Shown here: piece by piece, positions 56,899 through 64,000 of the stretch | Layout: every line of letters starts with the position of its first letter | How positions within the stretch are numbered: position 1 is the first letter of the stretch | Program-made: the position numbers and the translations under genes | The notes under the pieces: model-generated | Database searches by the model: none | What the model was told of the DNA's origin: nothing | What the model saw: the letters and a program-made list of their open reading frames with translations, nothing else | Source: Homalodisca vitripennis | Lineage: Eukaryota; Arthropoda; Insecta; Hemiptera; Cicadellidae | Direction of reading: 5' to 3' | DNA length: 64,000 nucleotides | NCBI RefSeq assembly: GCF_021130785.1 | Contig: NW_025777605.1 | Location: forward strand, 1-64,000

Positions 56899-57292
56899 TG
56901 GTGGTGTATGCCTTTACGTAGCCTTTTAAAGCAGATTCAAATACAAAGTGAAACGGCTTACTGATCCCAAATTTGACTTTTTCTTTGCTTGGTTTCTTTT
57001 TTGTTTCCTCTGAAACTGGAGTATTTTTGTAATACTTTATCCACCAAGATTTGAAGTTAGAAATCTCTGAAGCTCTCGCCTCCTTCACAAGAAACTTTCC
57101 AGGTTTGGCACTTTTTATTATTACCTCAATGATTTCATACATACTGAATATTCTGTCATGCTTATGAAGCATCCTTTTGATTAAGCCGAACTCTCTGTCA
57201 CAAGGAAGGAAACTGTGACCTCTGACAGGATAAAAGTGCTGAATTTTTAAGAACCTTTTACTGTCAGTTAAAAATAAGAAAAACCTAGTCAT
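56899..57292 (-). pseudogene. Sola-like transposase relic A, middle
   Basis: It encodes TRFFLFLTDSKRFLKIQHF, then YPVRGHSFLPCDREFGLIKR, the third putative catalytic motif (compare VRGHSFLPADRVFGRVE at 50510). The frame continues to VKAYTTI at the piggyBac boundary. Its upstream neighbour, across Harbinger 3, is at 59830. Confidence 0.75.
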
Positions 57293-57663
57293 GGGTGGAG
57301 TGAATAAAACCTAGAATCTACTGGTTAGCACCTAGCCCCTAGTCCTAGCTCTTCCTCAAATCGGAGTGAATAAACAAATGCTAGGTCTAGGTAGAAACAT
57401 CTACCCTAGTTTAAGAAGTAACCGGAAAAACTTGAGCAACTGCTAGGCATAGCACTTGCTAAGCCTAGCAACAACTAGGTTTCATGTTGTGACTTGTTCC
57501 CCCCTCCTCTCTCCTCCGCCGCAGCGCCGCGCCGCGCCGCTCCGTTTTCGATGCAGTCTTGTCTCTTGTCACTACTCACTAGTCAGTTCGCTTGTAGTTC
57601 GCTTTGTGTTCAGGATAATTATTTCGACTGTTTGATTGGAAATTAGTTACCATCACAGCAGTC

Positions 57664-58369
57664 ATGTCATCCAGCGACGAAGATGTTGGTGACGATAAAT
57701 ATTTAGACAGGGCTTTGTTTGTCAAACTGGTGACTCAACACCCAGTAATAATTGAAAAATGCAAAACTCCATCTGCTGTTAAGGCCAAAAAAGATGCCTG
57801 GAAAATTGTCAGTGAGGATTACTCATCAGCTACAGGGAAAGTTGTAACAGTTGTTCAACTAAATAAGCTGTTGAGTAATATGAAGTCGAATATCAAAATA
57901 AAAACAGACAAAAAACAAACTGGGAACAAGCCAATAAAGATGAAATCATGGGAAACCGAATTTCATGATTTTTTAAGTCAAGGAAACAACCCTGTATTTT
58001 CTAAAGTACCAGGGAGTATTTCTATTGGAACATCAAGCAATCCTACAACATCAGCGACGAAAACCCTAGCTGAAGTTGAGCAGTCCGACGACGAGAACCT
58101 TAGCAATGAAGGAACTGTTTGTGGCGGAAAAAAAAACTGTGACTAAAGTGAGAAAAAGTGCCAAAACCGTTATGGCCTATGAAAGTGATGAAACAAAGGA
58201 CCTCTCTATACCTCAACTTCAACGGATTGTTTTGCTGCAGCAAATGCAGTTGAACAAATTGAAACTGAAAAGAGAAAAAAATAAACTTGAAAATGAGAAG
58301 AAAAGTTCTTCTCAAGATGTTGCTTCTCAAACTGATAATGAAGATTTTCATGTTTACCTAAACTTATAA
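57664..58369 (+). pseudogene. Harbinger 3 Myb/SANT-like DNA-binding protein, one frameshift
   Basis: ATG at 57664 (MSSSDEDVGDDKYLDRALF). A Myb/SANT-like three-helix domain covers about residues 15-85 (FVKLVTQHPVIIEKC, KKDAWKIVSEDYSSATGK, VVQLNKLLSNMKSNIK), as in zeste-type proteins. The C-terminal part, in a shifted frame, is a coiled coil (QLQRIVLLQQMQLNKLKLK). The shift lies in an A run at 58128-58136. It is the usual partner that Harbinger transposase needs to bind ends. The A-rich stretch at 58449-58489 lies just downstream. Confidence 0.8.
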
Positions 58370-58579
58370 ATTAATATTTCCTAGCTAAGTAGTAAATTGT
58401 TATCGAAATAATAAATAAATATACCACTCAACCTTTATCCCTAATCCCTAAAAAAAAACAAAAAAAAAAAAAAAAACCAAAAAAAATTAAACAGTACCAG
58501 CTAACTGGCCCAACTTTTTCCCATTTGTGTATTTTGTAAAACGGTCACAAGACATGGGTAATTCGAGTAAATACTCACT

Positions 58580-59632
58580 TTATTGATTTACAAACAACAT
58601 CATTTCTCTTCGCTTGTCAGCACCTCGACCAGTAGTTCCTGGATTCTCATGTTGTACGTCTATTTCTTCAATTTCATCGTCACCATTGATCTCAAAATTG
58701 TCATCATAAACATCACCAAGATATTTGGCAATATTATGTAGGACTGCACAACAGACGACTACTTTAGGCACTTTTTCCGAAGCCACACGAACACAGTTAC
58801 CCAGTATCGGAAATCTTCTTTTTATCTGTCCAAAACACCTTTCGATCACAACTCTTTCCCTAGAATGACACAAATTAAACCGCCTTTCTGCTTCATTTGT
58901 TGGTGGTTTGAAAGGGGTTATTAACCATGGTGATATTCCGTACCCGGAATCGCCAAGAAGACATACTCTACCATCAAAACGTGACATGATCTCCCTAACT
59001 GGACTTCTGCGCCAAATTCGTGCGTCATGCACACTCCCTGGCCACTCTGCACTTATGCTAGTAAATCTTTCAAGAGCGTCACATGTACCCTGTACATTTA
59101 TTGTAATACACCCTTTTCTATTTACATATTCGTCCCCATGCAGATTAGGCTTTTTAATTTGTACGTGAGTGCAATCTAGCGCCCCGATCACAGTTGGTAA
59201 ACGGAAATTTCTCTGCCATTGAATTTTTGCTTCATTAATTTCTTCGACTGTTGCTGGAAAATGTATCCAAAAATTAGCTCTATCAATAATCTTATCCATA
59301 ACATAGCTTACAGTTTTGCATGCTGTAGTTCTGTGAACGCCAACGTCCTCGGCTATGCCAGACTGAAAACCAGGATCGGCTACGAAACGTAAGAAAACCT
59401 CCATTTGTTTCCTTGGAGAAAGTCCACCGCCACGAGTGTCAGTTTCATTCAAAAACTCCGCGGCTAAAAAATCAATACTTTCGGACTCAAACCTTAACAG
59501 TTCCTTACACTTATTTATCTCTCGTCGAGCACCATAATGTTTATGCTGTCGAACTTGCATAAACTCCGCCATGGCTGATGTCCAACAAACAACTAAGTAA
59601 AAAGCTAGCATGCCTCGGTGCTGACTTAACAA
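58580..59632 (-). CDS. Harbinger 3 transposase (HARBI1-like), intact, 350 aa
   Basis: DDE_Tnp_4 nuclease for this element. The catalytic triad is visible: Asp153 in IGALDCTHVQIKKP, Asp228 in CLLGDSGYGISPW and Glu264 in VVIERCFGQIKRRFPIL. A helix-turn-helix region lies at about 75-110 (SGIAEDVGVHRTTACK). The start may be Met21 (MAEFMQVRQHKHYG) rather than the upstream Met1; the first 20 residues look unlike the family. No intron, stop or frameshift is seen. The acidic tail ends REMMLFVNQ. It lies tail to tail with the Myb-like gene, 210 bp apart. Confidence 0.92.
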   Translation of the reverse strand: MLSQHRGMLAFYLVVCWTSAMAEFMQVRQHKHYGARREINKCKELLRFESESIDFLAAEFLNETDTRGGGLSPRKQMEVFLRFVADPGFQSGIAEDVGVHRTTACKTVSYVMDKIIDRANFWIHFPATVEEINEAKIQWQRNFRLPTVIGALDCTHVQIKKPNLHGDEYVNRKGCITINVQGTCDALERFTSISAEWPGSVHDARIWRRSPVREIMSRFDGRVCLLGDSGYGISPWLITPFKPPTNEAERRFNLCHSRERVVIERCFGQIKRRFPILGNCVRVASEKVPKVVVCCAVLHNIAKYLGDVYDDNFEINGDDEIEEIDVQHENPGTTGRGADKRREMMLFVNQ

Positions 59633-59829
59633 AAGCCTAGCAGTTGCTAGCTTTTAAATTGAGAAGTTGTGTTTTATTCACTCGGTATTGTAAGCAAGTG
59701 CTAGGTTTCCGGAAAAATCCTAGCAACTCCTACCCCCTAGCAACTGCTAGCTTTTTATTCACACCAAACCAAGCAGTAGCTTAAAAATCTCTTAGACTTA
59801 GCAAATGCTAGGTTTTATTCACTTCACCC

Positions 59830-59908
59830 AATGTCTGGTTCTTATTTTGACCAGCGCAATTATCCGAAAAAATACGGAGTTCTGTCACACTTTCCGGAAC
59901 ATGTTTAA
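59830..59908 (-). pseudogene. Sola-like transposase relic A, catalytic-Asp fragment
   Basis: The minus strand encodes KHVPESVTELRIFSDNCAGQ followed by NKNQT, the second putative catalytic motif of the family (compare FYSDNCSGQQKN and LFCDGCTGQNKN). The frame is lost upstream at a TTTAAAC, which may be another insertion point. Confidence 0.75.
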
Positions 59909-60541
59909 ACCCTTTTAATGCCAGAAATTATTTCAGTGACCATGCGAAAAATGCCCGCCTGTTTTCAAAAAGTACATGCGAAGAATGCCAGGCCCTTTTT
60001 CCATAATTTGACAACTATTTTTTGAAAATGTATAACTTTTTTATTTATTGAAGGAATTTATCCATTTAGGTGTTGTTTTTTACGTAATAATGTGGAGTAT
60101 TTAAAAACAAAAAGGAGTATCAAACTTTTTACAAATGTATATAATTTATATTTGTAAAAAACAAAAACTAAAAAAACAAATACGTATAAACAAATGGGTT
60201 TGAACATATAAAAGTAACTTTATTATTAGCCTTAACTAAAAAGTAGTTACTGGCAATTGTACTATATTTAATTTTTAACACACACACTAAATTTGAAGAA
60301 CTTACCTTGAACAATAGAGAAGTTACAGCATTTTATCGAAAACCTTATAAAGTCCACATTTTACAGTAAAATTCAATAAGACATATTTTGGTCAGTTTCA
60401 TTCAAAATCACTTTATTTAGACGTGTTGTTTAGCCCAATGTATAAATTGTTTGTTGAAATAATAAAGAAAGAAGGTTACATAAAATTAAAATTAATTATT
60501 TACAATATAGGGTACATAATTTAAAATTTTTTAACACTTAG
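59909..60541. other. AT-rich stretch with short repeats, no gene seen
   Basis: Next to GTTTAA the sequence reads ACCCTTTTAATGCCAG, followed by direct repeats ATGCGAAAAATGCC (about 59943) and ATGCGAAGAATGCC (about 59988). A TTAA-CCC-like start with subterminal repeats suggests the terminus of an unidentified piggyBac-type element, but no partner terminus was found. The rest is AT-rich without features. Confidence 0.35.
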
Positions 60542-61282
60542 TGTACGGGGCAGAAGTTAAAAATTAATAATCGGAGGACCAATTAAGAAAATAAAAATAA
60601 AATCAATGTGCAGAATGGCGGGGAAAGTGGGCAGGTAACAAGAGGTGAGAGGAGAATACAACACAAGTGATGGAGTTTTAAACAGTACCTTGGAAAAACT
60701 AGCTGTGTGTAGAGATCCACAGGGGGAGCAGCAGCAACGACAGGGAGTGCTTAGGCGCGACGTAATTGGCGCGTAGCGAACGGGCGTCACCGCTGGAGGC
60801 CGCGGTAGTAGATTGAACGACGAATAATCCGCACTGGACACTGTCTTCTCCACTAATACCCTGAAATTACCTCCAAAGGAGTGTGGGAGGAGGATGGTAA
60901 TGCACATTAAAGAAAAACACTTGAAAACAAAGTCAATTACGAAAGGGTCGAGCACAAAGAGTGACCCACGAACTGTAGAGCTACATGGTCTCCGGCCGAT
61001 GATTCCACTCAGAATGCCGGGAAGCGGCTCGCTCCAGGGGACGCTATCGCCCTGGTTGGTTAGAGGGGTATCTGCTATTCGCCGAACGGGCAGCAGTCGC
61101 CCCCAAAGCGGAACAAGAGCGCCCTGAATACTTCAAGGACAGGACCCTTTAAGATATCAGGGGGTGTGGCGCTGATTGGAACAGCGGACGACTGATTTGG
61201 GACCACGCTCCCTCTCTCTCTTATACCTTAAAATGCGTCTGGGCTAGATTATGCTTATCTATATTAAATTAAATATTGAACA
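60542..61282 (-). repeat. Putative 3' LTR of the Bel/Pao element (741 bp)
   Basis: On the minus strand the segment starts TGTTCAATATTT right after a purine-rich AAAGCCGCCGG and ends CCCCGTACA, giving TGT...ACA ends. It contains TATAAGAGAGAGAGGG, a TATA-like promoter, at about 61208-61223. The partner LTR lies outside the window, so the limits rest on position and dinucleotides only. Confidence 0.5.
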
Positions 61283-61388
61283 TACCGGCGGCTTTGAATC
61301 ATCACAGGATTCAACAAATCAAAGTGGCATGATCGAGAAAGAACATGAGAAATAAAGCTAAAGACTAACATCTTAAAATAGGTCTTAA

Positions 61389-64000
61389 CTATTCTATCCT
61401 AAAGTGTTGAGATAGACTTAAGCTATTGGTGACAAGAACGGCAGCAGGAACACTTTGACTGCCGGGCGTGTGAAGGTACCCTTGGGGGGTCTTGAGTTCT
61501 ACCACACGCACTACACTGTCACGTCCAGGGAAAAGCTTAGTTATTCTAGCGAGGGGCCAACACAGCGAGGGAGAGTCTTGTTGGACCAATACTAGATCGC
61601 CCAACTTGTAAATATTTCGGGAGGGCCGCTCCCATTTAAGTCTTTGCTGGAGGAAATGGAGGTACTCCCTGCTCCAGCGTTTCACACTCGCTGGGGAGAA
61701 AGCCTGCACTAGCTGCCAATGAGCCAGCCTGTTATCCGGCAAATCTGCAAGGTTGCGTTCGGGGCACAGCCACTAGCGGCGCTCCAATCAGGAAGTGCCC
61801 GGAGTGAGAGGTTGTAAATCGATTGGAGGGGTCACTGGAGAGCGCAGTAAGCGGGCGGGAATTCAACATTGCTTCCAACCTGGCAAGTGAGGGTGGTAAA
61901 TTGGGCTAGAGTGGGAACATAGGTGCCCAGAACTCTTTTCAAGTGAAATTTGGCGCTCTTAATGGCGCTTTCCCAGAGGGCCGCCATGGTGGGGAGCTGC
62001 AGGGGGGTTAAATGAAAAGTTAATTTTTCTGGCCGAGGGAAAAATTGGTGAATTTGGAGCTTGCCAGGAGGAAGTGATTAGTTGCTGTAAAGAGTTTCTC
62101 GCACCAAACAAGTTTGTACCACAGTCACTATAGATGTCGGTACATAGGCCTCTACGTGAAACAAAACCCGTGTGAGTGCGGCTATAAATGCGTCCGTGGA
62201 CAGATCAGTGGCGACTTCTATATGTACTAGACTTAGTCACTAGGCACACAAAGAGGACAGATGTAAGCTTTAGTGTGTCGGATAGAGCGGAGGTTGTGAA
62301 TCTTGACGTTGAAGGGACCACCATAGTCAATGCCTGTCGACAAGAAAGGTCGAGCGGGAATTATGCGGGCTTTGGGTAGATCACCCATGAGAGGGAACAA
62401 AGGCTTGGGTCTTTGTTTAAAGCAAGGGAGGCATTGAAAAATGCGCGAGCGCACCACACTACGAGCAGAGAGAATCCAGACATGCTGGGCTAAAAGGGAC
62501 ATGGTTAATTGAAACCCTGAATGTAAGTTTTGTAGGTGAGTGTGGTCTATTAGTAGTTAACAACATGGTGAGATTTAGGCAAAATACAGGGGTGGCGCAC
62601 TTCTTCCGTCAAGTCAGCAAGCTTTAGTCGACCACCAACACGGAGGAGTCCTTTCAGCATCAATGAAGGGAGCAAGGCGCTGTAGCTTGATGGAGCAGTT
62701 CTTGTTTGTCTCGAAGGGCTGCCAGGTCATCAGGAAAAAGATTCTCGTTGAAACTAATTGGAAGAGGCGAAGTTGAGCAGCTCGCACTCCTCGACGACAG
62801 AAAGAGGACCCACATGATGTTCTTGCCGGCGGCTATGAGAGACGAACCGGAGGAGATACGCCAACACATGGAGCAGCTTGGTCCAGGAGGAGAAACGAGT
62901 GAGTAGATCCCAAGGAGGCTGGGAGGCTGCAACGAAGACGGACAGCGGAACGGGCTTCAACTCGTCCAAGGAAGATCATCGAGCGGAGAAAAACTGGAAG
63001 TGGGCCAATCTGGAGGAGGTAGTTGCAGCCACAAGGGTCCGTGCCACCAAAGAGTGTGATGAACAAGTTCCGAAGGGAGGATCCCACGAGAAGCACAGTC
63101 TGCAGGGTTGTCAGCACTAGGACCACATGACGCCAAGAAGAGGGGAGGAAATGAGCTCTTGGATTTGAGCTACACGATTCGCTACATACGTTTTGAGGCG
63201 GTAAGGGAGAGTATGTATCCAGGACAGAGTCACAGTCGAATCACACCACAAAGTTGTAGAGTCAATTACTTAATACACTGGAATACTGAGACTGTACATA
63301 ATGAACCTAAATTAGCCAGGAGGTGAGCCGCGCACAACTCTAATCGCGGCAAAGTTACTCGTTTTAGCGGGGCAGCACGAGTTTTTGAAATTATTTGGGT
63401 CACACTCACTTCACTATCAGTGTTTATGCACCTTATATACACAACAGCGGCGTAACCGGGTCTCGGATGCGTCCGAGAAACCATGTAGTTCACATGAGCT
63501 AGAGGGGGTGGCCATTATCGGCCGAGGGCATCGACACTTCAACAATGTTTTTTAAGTCGATTACAAAGTCTCCGCCATTTTAGCGCGAGGTCCGGAGACA
63601 AGGGTTCATCCCAAGATACACCGGAAGTCCACAACACTTGCATGAAGCGCGCTTTGCTATCATTATGCAAGGGGACAAAAACCGCACGGGTCGTAAATCG
63701 AGCGATCAGACTTAGCACTTTCCGCTTAGTCGGGGCATCACATGTGAAGTTGAGGTTATATTAAAACAGTCTGTCACAGGTGACCAATGGATACCTAAGA
63801 TGGAGAACAGAGGGTCGACGAAGGTTGAAGAAACACAGGGGATTCTTGATGAGAGGCAGGGCAATGGTTTGAAGTAATTTTGGGCAATTAGAAACCCATT
63901 TCCTCAGTTCAAAGCCGCCTAAGCGGAGAAGCTCGATCAGCTGATGTATTGAAGTTGGAGAGCTTCGTCTTCAGTGGACGCTCCGGCCTATCAAATCGTT
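61389..64000 (-). pseudogene. Bel/Pao LTR retrotransposon pol, C-terminal half, degenerate
   Basis: Read 5' to 3' on the minus strand from the window edge. The region linking RT and peptidase shows RKVLSLIAR; the Pao peptidase/RNase H-like part shows SKTRAAPLKRVTLPRLELCA (63300-63400). The integrase zinc site (QCLPCFKQRPKPLFPLMGDL, about 62400) is followed by RPFLSTGIDYGGPFNVK. The integrase core is marked by EVATDLSTDAFIAAL, LPTMAALWESAIKSAKFHLK and LNSRPLTALSSDP (61800-62200). The DUF5641 tail is YKLGDLVLVQQDSPSLCWPL to the stop at 61389. Frameshifts occur between all of these blocks, so the copy is inactive. About 100 bp separates the stop from the putative LTR. Confidence 0.82.

Larger units (their letters stand above)
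57293..59829. mobile_element. PIF/Harbinger element 3, 2537 bp, different family
   Basis: The ends are GGGTGGAGTGAATAAAACCT at the left and the complement of GGGTGAAGTGAATAAAACCT at the right. Inside both ends, CTAG-centred motifs (CTAGCAACTGCTAG and similar) are repeated many times. A 3-bp duplication such as ATG is possible but ambiguous by one base. Two convergent genes are present: Myb-like (plus) and transposase (minus). Confidence 0.85.

Noticed and set aside
37702..59908. A single rearranged Sola-like gene comprising relics A and B
   Set aside because: The N-terminal relic lies downstream of the C-terminal one on the same strand, so two tandem relics are simpler than one permuted gene.

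Overview
This is eukaryotic, almost certainly arthropod (insect) DNA. It has spliced genes with GTAAGT donors, insect-type transposons (Merlin, piggyBac, hAT, PIF/Harbinger, THAP/P-type, R1-like, Bel/Pao), a tRNA-like array and a large AT-rich satellite. I find no ordinary host housekeeping gene. The species cannot be named from the sequence.

Left part (1-28335). A satellite with a unit of about 445-520 bp carries three near-identical copies of a 4.48-kb two-exon DNA transposon (1-3657 truncated by the window edge, 12606-17082, 19953-24427). Each copy has ~34-bp inverted ends and sits at the same satellite position with the 4-bp duplication ATTT, so one insertion was amplified together with the satellite as a ~7.35-kb higher-order repeat. 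Each satellite unit contains, on the minus strand, an exon-like module with splice acceptor, open frame, in-frame 36-bp minisatellite and GTAAGT donor. One stretch (8033-10998) replaces satellite with five tandem tRNA-like genes followed by an internal piece of an acidic coiled-coil ORF whose end is fused to an SRP-RNA (7SL)-like fragment.

Middle (28336-41353). Layers of transposons: a complete Merlin element inside a THAP/P-type relic; an R1-like reverse transcriptase relic split by a 4.0-kb hAT element with an 8-bp target duplication; two piggyBac relics; then a PIF/Harbinger element (37874-41353) whose transposase and MADF/BESS genes lie on opposite strands with mutually interlocked exons and introns.

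Right (41357-60541). A second Harbinger copy of the same family abuts the first and shares a TTA. It is split by an 8.3-kb LINE with RNase H, which is itself split by a 2.73-kb element related to the left-hand transposon (AAAT duplication). The Harbinger pair interrupts an older relic of the same transposase superfamily. A further relic of it is interrupted by a piggyBac element (53970-56894) and by a third Harbinger (57293-59829) with convergent Myb-like and transposase genes. The window ends in a Bel/Pao LTR retrotransposon on the minus strand (60542-64000+).

Nearly every coding unit carries one or a few small frameshifts, many in homopolymer runs, so some elements may be intact in reality and broken only in the assembly. 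The transposase family repeated on the left is provisionally called Sola-like: this rests on the 4-bp duplications and DDE-like motifs and was not checked by database search.
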